Positions 34,315 through 43,423 of a stretch of DNA of 64,000 nucleotides are shown here, one piece after another. The DNA is from Pyxidicoccus caerfyrddinensis. Lineage in GTDB: Bacteria; Myxococcota; Myxococcia; Myxococcales; Myxococcaceae. The first letter of the stretch is position 1. Each line of letters opens with the position of its first letter. The stretch is taken from contig NZ_JAAIYA010000013.1 of assembly GCF_010894405.1 (NCBI RefSeq), positions 62,001 to 126,000 of the forward strand, given 5' to 3'. Both the position numbers and the translations under genes were made by a program. The notes beneath the pieces are model-generated. The model searched no databases. It saw only the letters and a program-made list of their open reading frames with translations, and was not told the origin of the DNA.

Positions 34315-36645
34315 TCAGCGCGCCTTGCGGACCTTCACGCGCATGTAGCGGCCGTCTTCCTTCTCCTTGACGACCTCGATGATGGTGCCCGTGGGCGGCA
34401 CCTGCACGCCCAGCCAGTACGTCTCTTCGAACCAGTACGGGTTCAGGTCATTGAAGACGGGCTCGGCCGGCAGCGACGGTACGTCCACGCGCGGGCCCCA
34501 CGGCGTCTTGAGCGACAGGGGCTGCGTGGGGCTCAGGCCGAACGTCGCGTCGCGCACCTGGATGAAGGTGTCCCAGTACCAGCCGTCACCGTCGAGCCGC
34601 GGCACCGGACGCGCGTCCACCGGCAGGATGCGGCCCTGGCCCGGGTGCACGCTGGTCTGGTTGTTCTTGAACCGGGTGTTCCAGTACGTGATGAGCAGGC
34701 CCGGCTCGTAGGGGTAGTGCTCGACGTAGTTGTAGAGCCCGAGGTCCCCATACGGGTACTGGTAGGGGCCCGTCTCCAGGCCCTCGTCGTAGAGGCGGTA
34801 CTGCCGGTACTCGGCCAGGTAGTAGTGGTCGATGTAGATGTGCTGGCCGTCGTGCTGCTGGAAGCCGGAGAGCGTCCAGCCGTTGGGCGTCTTCTCCGCG
34901 CCGTCGGAGAACACCGTGCGCCCATTCGCGGTGATGGTCAGCGCGTCCACCTGGAAGCCCGGGCGGATTTCGGCGCCGTCCGTCCAGTAGCGCAGGCGGA
35001 GCTGGATGGTGCGGCCCGCGTACGGCGTCAGGTCGAAGGTGACGGGAATCCAGCCGCCGGACGCGCCGGTGATGCCGTTGCCGAAGTTCTGGGCGTTGGG
35101 GTCGGTGTTGGTGGTGATGGTGCTGGGGAGGTTCTCGAAGCGCTCGCCGTCCGTGGAGACGGAGACGTAGGCGTAGTCCCAGTCCTGCTCGATGTCGAAC
35201 CACGTCTGGAACTGGAGCGAGATGGTGCGGGCGGACGGCAGGCGCACCGTGCGCACCATGGAGCGGTCCAGGTTGTCACCGTCGCCGCTGTACCAGGTGT
35301 GCTGGCCCGCGTACGGCGGCGTCGTCGGGTGGTCGTCCACCTGGGGCGGCAGGGTGACGAGCAGCGCCTGCGCGTCCTGGGTGTTGAACTCCGCGGGGCC
35401 CAGCTTGTGGCTGGAGCGCTCGCCGGCCTTCGCGTCGTCATAGTTCAGCCAGCCGAGCTGCAGCTTGTCCCACGCCCACAAGTCACCCGGGCGCGTGCCG
35501 GTGTCCTCCGTTCCCCGTCCCAGATACGAGCCGTGGGCCATGATGCTCCAGAAGGCCGCATCCGTCCCGTAGCCCGAGGCGGTGTCGTAGTGGTCCGGCA
35601 GCCCGAGGTCATGGCCGAACTCGTGGGCGAACACGCCCAGCCCGCCATTCTCCGGCTGCATCGTGTAGTCGCCCACCCACTTGTCCACGGGGCCGAAGCG
35701 GGTGCCGCCGTTGGGGTTGTACGCGGGGCCGCTGCCACCCGTGCCGTCGCCCGTGGAGAAGGCGAAGGCGCGGTGGCTCCAGACGGCGTTCTGCCCCTGC
35801 GCGCCGCCGCCCGTCTCCTCGCCCTCGCCGGCGTGGACGATCTGGAAGTGGTCGATGTACCCATCCGGCTCGTCGAAGTTGCCGTCGTGGTCGTAGTCGT
35901 ACCGGTCCCACGTGTCGAAGGTGTCCAGGTACGCCTTGATCTGCTCCGGCGTCTTCCCCGCGGCGAGCTGGCTGTCCGTCCAGGCGTTGACGGCGTCACT
36001 GACGAGGTACCAGAGGCCGGTGCTGGTGCAGATGTTGCGGCCGCACAGGTTGTGGCCGTAGCGCGCGCTGTTGTACGGGACGCGCACCCAGTCGTGCACG
36101 GTGCCGTTCACCGTGTACCGGCCGGAAGACTGGGTCCGGTAGTAGGTGGCCACCGAGTCCACGCCCGGGCCCGTGGCGAAGTAGAGCTGCTCGTAGTGCG
36201 CGCGGTCGTAGTCCGCCTGCCAGATGGTGGTGTTGTCGACGGCGCGGTCCGGCTGCACCAGCTGGTTGTGGAGCGGCCCCGGAACGTCACCGCCGGGGTT
36301 GGTCTGCGGGTTGCCGTAGACGGGGTGGACCTGGTCACCGAACTCGGCGAGGACGACGAAGATGCGGTCCGTGCGCTCCAGCTCCAGCTCCACGTAGCGG
36401 CCCTTCGACACCTCGTGGACGCGGCCCTTCGCGCGGCCCTCCACCTTGTCCTTGAGGGCCTCTGCCCGCAGCTGCCGCTGCCGCTCACCCTGCGCGTGGG
36501 GCACGTCGTCCGACTCGCCCCGGCGGGTGAGGGCCACCGGCCCGGGGGTGGTGTCCTGTTCCTCGTACGGGTTCTTCGCCCAGGCGGAGGGCGACACCGA
36601 GAGGGCCACGAGGCCCCACTTCAGCCACTGCGTTCCAGACTTCAT
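34315..36645 (-). CDS. secreted M6 family metalloprotease (immune inhibitor A-like)
   Basis: This 776-residue protein has a signal peptide ending near SAWAK. A propeptide-like region precedes the catalytic M6 domain, with zinc motif HEFGHDLGLPDHYD and the Met-turn-like WSIMAHGSYLG. A C-terminal half of beta-sandwich/VEG and MAM-like character follows (FQTWFDIEQDWDYAYVSVS), as in immune inhibitor A (about 780-800 residues). It should act outside the cell as a broad endopeptidase, consistent with predation. ATG 36645 is used; GTG 36660 is in frame. It is monocistronic. Confidence 0.93.
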   Translation of the reverse strand: MKSGTQWLKWGLVALSVSPSAWAKNPYEEQDTTPGPVALTRRGESDDVPHAQGERQRQLRAEALKDKVEGRAKGRVHEVSKGRYVELELERTDRIFVVLAEFGDQVHPVYGNPQTNPGGDVPGPLHNQLVQPDRAVDNTTIWQADYDRAHYEQLYFATGPGVDSVATYYRTQSSGRYTVNGTVHDWVRVPYNSARYGHNLCGRNICTSTGLWYLVSDAVNAWTDSQLAAGKTPEQIKAYLDTFDTWDRYDYDHDGNFDEPDGYIDHFQIVHAGEGEETGGGAQGQNAVWSHRAFAFSTGDGTGGSGPAYNPNGGTRFGPVDKWVGDYTMQPENGGLGVFAHEFGHDLGLPDHYDTASGYGTDAAFWSIMAHGSYLGRGTEDTGTRPGDLWAWDKLQLGWLNYDDAKAGERSSHKLGPAEFNTQDAQALLVTLPPQVDDHPTTPPYAGQHTWYSGDGDNLDRSMVRTVRLPSARTISLQFQTWFDIEQDWDYAYVSVSTDGERFENLPSTITTNTDPNAQNFGNGITGASGGWIPVTFDLTPYAGRTIQLRLRYWTDGAEIRPGFQVDALTITANGRTVFSDGAEKTPNGWTLSGFQQHDGQHIYIDHYYLAEYRQYRLYDEGLETGPYQYPYGDLGLYNYVEHYPYEPGLLITYWNTRFKNNQTSVHPGQGRILPVDARPVPRLDGDGWYWDTFIQVRDATFGLSPTQPLSLKTPWGPRVDVPSLPAEPVFNDLNPYWFEETYWLGVQVPPTGTIIEVVKEKEDGRYMRVKVRKAR

Positions 36646-36831
36646 TGTCGGGATGCTCACCTGGCGGTGCCGGCCGGCCCTGCGTGCTCACGGCTTCCGC
36701 TGGGGCAGCAACATAACCCGATGCTCAAACATATATGCAACCGTGTTGTAACGGGTGCGGAGATACACCCCGCAGCGCAACGATTTCTGGAGGCCGTGCG
36801 ACCTGGCGCGGCGGGGTCCGTTCAATACGAA
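36646..36831 (-). promoter_or_regulatory. upstream region of the M6 protease gene
   Basis: This stretch includes an AT-rich island (36715-36760) unusual for the window. On the minus strand, TTGCAT followed 18 nt later by TTATGT could be a sigma-70-type promoter. No operator repeat is seen. Confidence 0.35.
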
Positions 36832-36874
36832 GGCCCGCCGCGAACACGGAAGAGGGCCGTGTCCACGGCGGGCC
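36832..36874 (-). terminator. long hairpin after the prolyl oligopeptidase gene
   Basis: The outer stem GGCCCGCCG (36832-36840) pairs with CGGCGGGCC (36866-36874), and the inner stem ACACGG (36844-36849) pairs with CCGTGT (36857-36862). It lies 28 nt past the stop at 36902 and probably terminates leftward transcription. Confidence 0.7.
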
Positions 36875-36901
36875 CTGGGCCCGCGTCAGCTCAGTCGCGC
36901 G

Positions 36902-39082
36902 TCACTGCGGCGCGGGGGCGGACACCTTCTTCGCGGGCGGCTGGTACTTCATGCCCAGCTCGTTGAAGACGAAGGAGTAGACGTCCACCTCCTCCTCGAT
37001 GCGGGCGTTGAGCGGGGTGCCGGAGCCGTGGCCCGTCTCCGCGTTGGCGCGCAGGAGGATGGGCGTCTTGGCGCCATTGGCCTCCTGCATCCGGGCCACC
37101 ATCTTCCGCGAGTGGAACGGGTCCACGCGCGGGTCATTGGCGCCGGAGGTGAAGATCACCGACGGGTACTTCGTCCCGTCCTTCACGTTGTGCAGCGGCG
37201 AGTACGCGCGCAGCGCCTTGAACTGCTCCGGGTCCTTCACCGTGCCGTACTCGGTGATGTTGAACTGGCCGTTGGGCGTGAGCTCCACCCGCAGCATGTC
37301 GTAGATGCCCACGCGGGCCACGACGGCGCCGTACATCTCCGGGTGCTGCGTCACGGCCGCGCCCATCAGCAGGCCGCCGTTGCTGCCGCCCTGGATGGCC
37401 AGCTTCTTCGGCTGCGTGTACTTCTGGTCCACCAGCAGCTTCGCGCAGGCATAGAAGTCGTCGAAGACGTTCTGCTTGTGCGTCAGCGAGCCTTCCGCGT
37501 GCCACTTCTCGCCGAACTCCGAGCCGCCGCGCAGGTTCGCAATCGCATACACGCCGCCCTGCTCCAGCCACAGGCCCGTCAGCACGCTGTAGCCCGGGCT
37601 GATGGAGATGTTGAAGCCGCCGTAGCCCGTGAGCAGCGCCGGGTTCTTCCCGGTCAGCTTCGTGCCCTTCTTCTTCAGGATGGTGAGCGGCACCTTGGTG
37701 CCGTCCTTGGACGTGGCCTCGGTGCGCACCACCTCCACGTCGCTCAGGTCCATGGGCGAGGTGCGCGCCAGCGCCGTCTTCGTCACCTTGTTGTCCTTGG
37801 CCGAGTACCGGTACCAGGCCATGGGCTGCACGAAGCTGACGTTGACGAACAGCACGTCGTCCCCGTCGCCCGCGGCCACCAGCCCGCCCACCGACGACAC
37901 CGGCAGCGTGGGCACCAGGCCCAGCGACTGGCCCTTCAGGTCCACCATGCGCACCTGCGAGGGGCCGCCGAGCTGCTCATTCACATACAGCCGGGACTTC
38001 GCCGGGAAGATGCCCTGGATGCTGGCCTCGCCCTCGGGGACGAGCACCGTCGCCTTGTCCAGCGTGGGCGTGGCCAGCGGCAGCCGCAGCACCTTGCCGC
38101 GCGGCGCGTCCTTGCGGCTGACGAGGTACAGCGCGTCGTCATGGCCGAAGACGGCGCGGATGACCTTGTCCTCGAACTTCGACACCTGCGCCCACTGACC
38201 GGACGGGCCGCGCAGGTACACCATGAACTCGCCACCGTCGCCGTTGGCGACCACGGCGACCGTGTGCTTGCCGTCCTCGGACGTCTCCAGCTCCGTCATC
38301 GCGATGCGCGGGAAGTCCTTGCCCAGCGCGTAGGTGTCCTTCTCCGTCGGCGTGCCGAGCTGGTGGAAGTAGACCTGCTGGAAGAAGTCGCGGTCCGCCG
38401 CGGGGCGCTCCTCGCCGCGCGGGTAGCGCGTGTAGAAGTAGCCCGTGCCGTCCGCGTTCCACGCGAGGCTGCCGCCCGCGGTGCCGCCATTCACGTGCGG
38501 CACCAGCTCGTTGGGCATCGCCTTGCCGGTGGCCACGTCGTAGATGGTGACGTCACCGCTCTCGGTGCCGCCCTTCGACATGGAGACGGCCACCTTCTTG
38601 CCGTCCCGCGTGGGGACGAACCAGTCGATGGTGGTGTGGCCGGACGGGTCCACCACCATGGGGTCCACGAGCACGCGCTCCTTGGACGTGTCATCCACCG
38701 AGCCCAGCACCACCAGGAAGCCCTGCTGCTTTGGCGGCTGCGACTTGAAGGCGAAGAGGGTGCCACCCTCCTCCTGGAGCCCGCCGTAGCCCGGGGACTT
38801 CCAGGAGAGCAGCTCGGTGACGCGCTGGCGCAGACCCTCGCGCCCGGGGAGCTTGTCCAGCATGCCGCGCGTGTACGCGTTCTGCGCGTCGGTCCACTGC
38901 TTCACGCTCGCTTCGGACGAGGCCTCCAGCCACTGGTAGGCGTCCTTCACCTCCGTGCCGTGGTAGGTGTCCACCTTCTCCTGCTTCGCCGTCGCGGGGG
39001 TCTTCGCGGCGCCCTTGGGGGCAGCGGAGACGGCCAGTGGCAGCATCAGCGCCGCCGCCGTCAATGCGCTCTTCAGTTTCAC
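36902..39082 (-). CDS. prolyl oligopeptidase (S9A), exported
   Basis: The 726-residue protein has a signal peptide (MKLKSALTAAALMLPLAVSAAP), an N-terminal seven-bladed propeller and an alpha/beta-hydrolase domain. The nucleophile Ser567 lies in GGSNGG (LAIQGGSNGGLLMG), with the acid region SGANDPRVDP and the His in NAETGHGSGTP. The TGYGGFNISISP and NLRGGSEFGEKWH words are typical of prolyl endopeptidases, which cleave after proline in peptides up to about 30 residues. A Myxococcus prolyl endopeptidase is well characterised, and this is probably its orthologue or paralogue. Confidence 0.95.
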   Translation of the reverse strand: MKLKSALTAAALMLPLAVSAAPKGAAKTPATAKQEKVDTYHGTEVKDAYQWLEASSEASVKQWTDAQNAYTRGMLDKLPGREGLRQRVTELLSWKSPGYGGLQEEGGTLFAFKSQPPKQQGFLVVLGSVDDTSKERVLVDPMVVDPSGHTTIDWFVPTRDGKKVAVSMSKGGTESGDVTIYDVATGKAMPNELVPHVNGGTAGGSLAWNADGTGYFYTRYPRGEERPAADRDFFQQVYFHQLGTPTEKDTYALGKDFPRIAMTELETSEDGKHTVAVVANGDGGEFMVYLRGPSGQWAQVSKFEDKVIRAVFGHDDALYLVSRKDAPRGKVLRLPLATPTLDKATVLVPEGEASIQGIFPAKSRLYVNEQLGGPSQVRMVDLKGQSLGLVPTLPVSSVGGLVAAGDGDDVLFVNVSFVQPMAWYRYSAKDNKVTKTALARTSPMDLSDVEVVRTEATSKDGTKVPLTILKKKGTKLTGKNPALLTGYGGFNISISPGYSVLTGLWLEQGGVYAIANLRGGSEFGEKWHAEGSLTHKQNVFDDFYACAKLLVDQKYTQPKKLAIQGGSNGGLLMGAAVTQHPEMYGAVVARVGIYDMLRVELTPNGQFNITEYGTVKDPEQFKALRAYSPLHNVKDGTKYPSVIFTSGANDPRVDPFHSRKMVARMQEANGAKTPILLRANAETGHGSGTPLNARIEEEVDVYSFVFNELGMKYQPPAKKVSAPAPQ

Positions 39083-39262
39083 GGTTCACCTCGTGGGTGG
39101 GGAAGTCGCGCGCAGCCTGCCACGTCCTCCACGCCCGGGTGCACCTTCCCCGTCATGGGAATGCCGCCGCCGCCCGGATGTTCGGGTGCGCCCCGAGCGT
39201 CCAGGCGAAGGGAATGCGGCGCGTCACCCCGTGAATCCCGGTGCACCGGAGGTCCGGGTGAC

Positions 39263-40744
39263 TCAGTGCAGGGGCAGCTCCACGAGCGCCGCCGCGAAGC
39301 GGTCGAAGGCCTCGCTGGAGGGCAGGGCGGTGCCCTCGTCCATGTTGCCCAGCATCAGCGCGAAGACGACGCGCGGGTGCTGGGAGTCACCGGGGCGGTC
39401 CACCACGCCCACGAAGCAGCGCTGTCCGGAGAGGGTGCCCGTCTTCGCGCGGATGTGGCCGGCGGTGCGCGGCGTGACGGGGCGGGTGGCGAGCGTGCCG
39501 TCCTGGCCCGCCACGGGCAGACTGTCCACCAGTGCACTTCCATACGGCTCGCGCAGGCTGGTGAAGAGGACGCGCACCATGCCGCGCGCGGTGGCCATGT
39601 TGTAGCGGGACAGCCCGCTGCCATCCACCGGGCGCAAGTCGCGCAGGGGGATGCCTCGGCGGGTGAGCTCGTCGGCCATGGCGGAGCGCAGGGCGGTATA
39701 CGACTCCGCGCCGGTGCGCTCGCGGGTGAAGCGCAGGCCCAGCCGCTCCGCGTAGAGGTTGAGGGACTCCTTGTTGGTGGCCTTCACCAGCTCCGACAGG
39801 GGCGGGCTGACGAGGGTGACGAGCGGCTCGGGCACGGGCGGGCGCAGCGGGGCGGGGGCCTCCAGCGTCATCGGCAGCCGCGGCACGCCGCGCTGGAGCA
39901 GGGCCTCCTCCACGCACGCGGAGAAGAGGACCTGCGGCTCGTCCACCGCGAGCTTCACGGTGGCGGTGCGCGGGCACTGGTTGGCGGGAGAGCGCCACAC
40001 GCAGCGCACGCCCGGGCCGCCGCGCTGGCGCACGCAGGAGAGGTTGGCGCGCTCGGCGTTCATGTCCACGCTGACGACAGCGGGCAGCGACGCGAAGGCG
40101 GGTGTGAGCTGCACAGTGGGCGGCTGCGCGCAGTCCGCGCCGTCCGCGCGCGACAGCGACAGGTCCACCACGTTCTCCCGGAAGACGAAGGCGGTGGGCG
40201 CGGCGCTGTACGCGTACGCGGCGTCGTCCCAGGCCCAGCCCGGGCCGAAGGGGAGGTCCGCGTCGTCGGTGCCGCGCACGCGCACCTGCCCGCGCCACTG
40301 GCGGATGCCGCGCGCCTGCATGGCGTCCGCCACCTGCTCACACGCCAGCGCCGTCTCCGGGAAGCGCCACGAGCCCAGCGATGGGTCTCCCGACGCCTCC
40401 ACCACGACGTCTCCCAGGAAGAGGCCGTCCACCTGGCTGCCCTCCAGGGACACGGGTGTCTGGTAGCGGAAGTCGGGGCCCAGGGCGGACAGCACGGACG
40501 CGGTGGAGACCACCTTCATGGTGGACGCGGGCAGCAGGCGCATGTGCTCGCGGTGGTGGAAGAGGGGCTCACCCGTCTGCGCGTCCACCACGTAGGCGCT
40601 CGCCAGGGCGCCCTCGTCCTCCAGGGTGCCGAACAGGGACTGCGCGAGCGATGGGAAGGTGGGCCCCTCCGGACGCTTCGCGCGGAAGCACCCGACGAGC
40701 GAGAGGGAGGCCAGCAGCAGCGGGACGAGGAGGGCGCGGCGCAT
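39263..40744 (-). CDS. dacB: D-Ala-D-Ala carboxypeptidase/endopeptidase (PBP4, DacB type) lipoprotein
   Basis: The protein has 493 residues. The N-terminus is a lipoprotein signal with lipobox LVGC (Cys19). The three S13 penicillin-binding motifs are visible: SxxK as PASTMK (Ser74, Lys77), SxN within NKESLNLYAE, and KTG in IRAKTGTLSG. The RPVDGSGLSRYN segment is also typical. It trims peptidoglycan cross-links and stem peptides in the periplasm. A lipid anchor is unusual for E. coli DacB. ATG 40744 is chosen for the signal peptide. It lies upstream of and on the same strand as the oligopeptidase gene, 180 bp away. Confidence 0.92.
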   Translation of the reverse strand: MRRALLVPLLLASLSLVGCFRAKRPEGPTFPSLAQSLFGTLEDEGALASAYVVDAQTGEPLFHHREHMRLLPASTMKVVSTASVLSALGPDFRYQTPVSLEGSQVDGLFLGDVVVEASGDPSLGSWRFPETALACEQVADAMQARGIRQWRGQVRVRGTDDADLPFGPGWAWDDAAYAYSAAPTAFVFRENVVDLSLSRADGADCAQPPTVQLTPAFASLPAVVSVDMNAERANLSCVRQRGGPGVRCVWRSPANQCPRTATVKLAVDEPQVLFSACVEEALLQRGVPRLPMTLEAPAPLRPPVPEPLVTLVSPPLSELVKATNKESLNLYAERLGLRFTRERTGAESYTALRSAMADELTRRGIPLRDLRPVDGSGLSRYNMATARGMVRVLFTSLREPYGSALVDSLPVAGQDGTLATRPVTPRTAGHIRAKTGTLSGQRCFVGVVDRPGDSQHPRVVFALMLGNMDEGTALPSSEAFDRFAAALVELPLH

Positions 40745-40906
40745 GAAGCCGGCCACGCTATCGCCGTGGCCTCACGGTGTCATGCAACGCCGCGCGCGGG
40801 GACGGGGCGCCGTCCGGGGTCGGCCGTTCGGTATGCGACCCACCGGCATGGTTTTCATGCGGCTTCCCCTGGAGAAGCGCGGGTGGCCGTTAGAGTTCAG
40901 GCTGCC

Positions 40907-42133
40907 ATGTCCGACTCGCGGAAGCCCACCTCTCCGAGCAGCCCTTCGCTTGACACCTCCATCGCGGCGGACGTTGCCGCGATCGGCCGCATCGACGCGG
41001 TGAAGACAGTGCTTCGGCTGCTCCTGGAGACCACGGGGCTCCGGCTGGGGGTGGTGGCGCGTGTCACGGCCGACTCCTGGACCTGCTGCGCGGTGCTGGA
41101 CGAGGTGAACTTCGGGCTGCACCCCGGTGACACGCTGGAAGTCGCCACGACATTTTGAAGCACCGTTCGCGGCGCGGTCGCGCCGCTCCTCATCAGGCAG
41201 GCGAGCACGGACCCCCGGTTCACGACCCATCCGGCGCCGAAGCTCTACGGCGTCGAGAGCTATATCGCCGTGCCGCTGCACCGGAAGGACGGTTCATTCT
41301 TTGGCGTGCTGTGCGCGCTGGACCCGCTCCCGGCCAACCTGTCCGAGGACAAGCTGGAGGTCTTCCGTCACCTCGGGGACCTGGTCGGCCATCAGCTCGA
41401 GCAGGAGGACGAGCTGGGGCGGAGGGATGCCCAGCTCCTCGGCGCGCACGAGGCCGCGCAGCTTCGTGAGCAGCTCATTGGCATCGTGAGCCATGACCTG
41501 CGCAACCCGCTCAACGCCATCACCCTGACTGCCGCCACGCTGATTCGCCGCACGGACCTGGATGACCGGGCGCGCCGCGGCCTCAGCCGCATCCTGGAGT
41601 CCGCGGACCGGGCCAACCGGCTCATCCGCGACCTGCTCGACTTCACCCAGGCCCGCATGGGCAAGCCGCTTCCCGTGAACCCCCAGTCCGTGGACCTCCA
41701 TGCCCTGACGCAGCAGGTGGTGGACGAGGTGGGGTTGGCCACGCCCGGGCGCCGGCTGGACGTGGTGTGCGAGGGTGATGCGCGCGGCACGTGGGACCCG
41801 GACCGCATCGCCCAGGTCCTCACGAACCTGCTCACCAATGCCTTGCAGTACAGCCCTGCCGGGACGCCCATCCGGGTGAAGACGGAAGGGCAGGGCGGCA
41901 AGGTCGTCCTCTCCGTGTGCAACGAGGGCCCGCCCATTCCCGCGCAGGTGCTGCCGGGCCTGTTCGAGCCGATGACCCGAGGCTCCCGGGAGGGCGGCGA
42001 GCGCCGCAGCATCGGCCTGGGGCTCTACATCGTGGACCAGATTGTCCGCGCCCACGCAGGCAGCGTGGAGGTGGTGTCCACGGAAGGGGTGGGCACGACG
42101 TTCCGCGTCCGCCTGCCCCGCGGCACGGAGTGA
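40907..42133 (+). CDS. GAF-domain histidine kinase interrupted by one in-frame UGA (Sec candidate or nonsense mutation)
   Basis: One reading frame runs from ATG 40907 to 42133 (409 codons including both stop codons), broken only by TGA at 41156-41158 (codon 84). Before it are GAF-domain residues (RLLLETTGLRLGVVARVT, DTLEVATTF). Directly after it the same domain continues in frame (STVRGAVAPLLIRQ, YGVESYIAVPLHRKDGSFFG). In GAF kinases I know, this place usually carries Cys (ATTLC-x-E-V-R). The kinase follows: H-box GIVSHDLRNPL (His196), N-box LTNLLTNALQYSP, G-box RSIGLGLYIVDQ. Alternatives are a nonsense mutation or sequencing error, reinitiation at GTG 41270, or UGA read as selenocysteine, supported by a hairpin just downstream. 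Confidence 0.8.
41169..41186 (+). other. hairpin just after the in-frame UGA (SECIS-like geometry)
   Basis: GCGGCGC (41169-41175) and GCGCCGC (41180-41186) form a perfect 7-bp stem with a GGTC loop that starts 17 nt after the UGA. Bacterial SECIS elements lie just 3' of UGA, with an apical loop roughly 16-37 nt away and a G among its first bases, so this hairpin fits. GC-rich DNA makes such hairpins common, so the evidence is weak on its own. Confidence 0.4.
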
Positions 42134-42154
42134 GCCTCGGCCAGGAGTGCGGCG

Positions 42155-43294
42155 TCAGGCATGTGGCGTGCCCACCATGAAGTCGAGCACCCGCTCCCAC
42201 ACTTCGTGGAACTGCTCCTCCCGGAAGTGGGAGCCGGACTTGAACCAGCTGATGTATTGCTCGGGCTGGTCGAAGTGGCCCATCACGTCGAGATGGTCGG
42301 AGGCCACGACGTGGATGAGCCGTCCCCAGACCTGTGAGCGGCTCGGGACGATGCCGTCGCTCCAGGCCTCGAACTTCCTGCCGAAGGCCTCCCGCAGCGC
42401 CCGGGTCTGCTCCTCCGTGCGCTCGGGAATGTGCAGCTCTGGAGACAGTGGCGTGCTCATTCGATACAGGGCGGAGAAGATGCCGTAGATGAGCGAGTCC
42501 GGAGGCAACAGCATGCGGGGCGACAGCCGGCGCAGCAGGGTAGGCGGCGGTGCCCCGGTGATGATGGAGCCGTAGCGGATGCCCTCCCTGTCTGGCGTGT
42601 CCTGGTTGAACGTCCGCACCCGGCCCGGCGTGAGGTCGTAGATGAGCGCCTGGTTCTCTCCAATCTGGTCGAAGTACCGCAGGAGCCCTTCGCGCTCACC
42701 CTCGGAGAGGTCCGCCAGCAGCCTGGCAATCTCATTGAAGAGGTTGGGCGGGACGCCGGCCTGTTCGCCCAGACGGACGAGCCGGTAGAGCGCCTGGAGC
42801 ACGGCGGTCCTGAGGGGCATCGCCTTGCGGTGCAGGGCGAGGAAGGTGAAGAGCCACAGGTAGCGCAGCAGCGTCTTCCCCACGTCGCCCTGGTGGAAGA
42901 AGCTCGCCAGCGGGGTGCCGTGATGCGGGGTGGAAATCGTCAGCACCGAGCGCACGCGCTTCACGAAGGCAGGCGCCTCCGAGGCCATGCGGAGCGAGAC
43001 GACGCCTCTCGCGTCCAGCCCGCCCGTGGAGTGCCCCACGAGGTGGATGTCCGCGCCGTCCTCCGTCTCCGTCTTCGCCATCTCCTGGAGCACGGTGCGG
43101 GCACGCGCTTCGAGCCCGGAAGTGGGCGACGAGGCCAGCGCATGGACCTCCGCGTCGAGGTTGCGGGCCTTGAACCGCTGCTGGAGCAACTCGGGGACGT
43201 GCTGGAAGTAGGCGATTCGCTCCGCTTCCGCGTCGCCCAACTGGGTGAAGCCGAAGAAGCCGGGGACAAGGTAGACGCGGTGCCTTGTGGCCAT
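42155..43294 (-). CDS. alpha/beta-hydrolase, lipase-like
   Basis: This 379-residue protein has an N-terminal RVYLVPGFFGFTQLGD (oxyanion strand region), the nucleophile elbow DIHLVGHSTGGLDARG and the lipase-typical VLTISTPHHGTPLASFF. The Asp and His are probably in the C-terminal third (DGIVPSRSQVWG; ASDHLDVMGHFDQP). No signal peptide is visible, so it may be cytoplasmic or exported without Sec. It resembles triacylglycerol lipase/esterase-type hydrolases; the substrate is unknown. It is convergent with the kinase gene, 21 bp apart. Confidence 0.85.
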   Translation of the reverse strand: MATRHRVYLVPGFFGFTQLGDAEAERIAYFQHVPELLQQRFKARNLDAEVHALASSPTSGLEARARTVLQEMAKTETEDGADIHLVGHSTGGLDARGVVSLRMASEAPAFVKRVRSVLTISTPHHGTPLASFFHQGDVGKTLLRYLWLFTFLALHRKAMPLRTAVLQALYRLVRLGEQAGVPPNLFNEIARLLADLSEGEREGLLRYFDQIGENQALIYDLTPGRVRTFNQDTPDREGIRYGSIITGAPPPTLLRRLSPRMLLPPDSLIYGIFSALYRMSTPLSPELHIPERTEEQTRALREAFGRKFEAWSDGIVPSRSQVWGRLIHVVASDHLDVMGHFDQPEQYISWFKSGSHFREEQFHEVWERVLDFMVGTPHA

Positions 43295-43423
43295 GAAGCC
43301 AGTCTAGCTTTGCAAGCGCACGGCGGAGCGGCGTGGCGGCTTCGTGTCTGGCTTCTGCCAGCAACCTGACGGGTGTCTCGGACCGCGGGTCCTATCGCGG
43401 AGACCCGGTGGCGCGTGTGGGGC

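Noticed and set aside
36755..41158. 1467-codon open frame on the plus strand
   Set aside because: It is the antisense shadow of the prolyl oligopeptidase and PBP4 genes, which have clear motifs. Only its last 84 codons (from ATG 40907) are real and belong to the GAF kinase.
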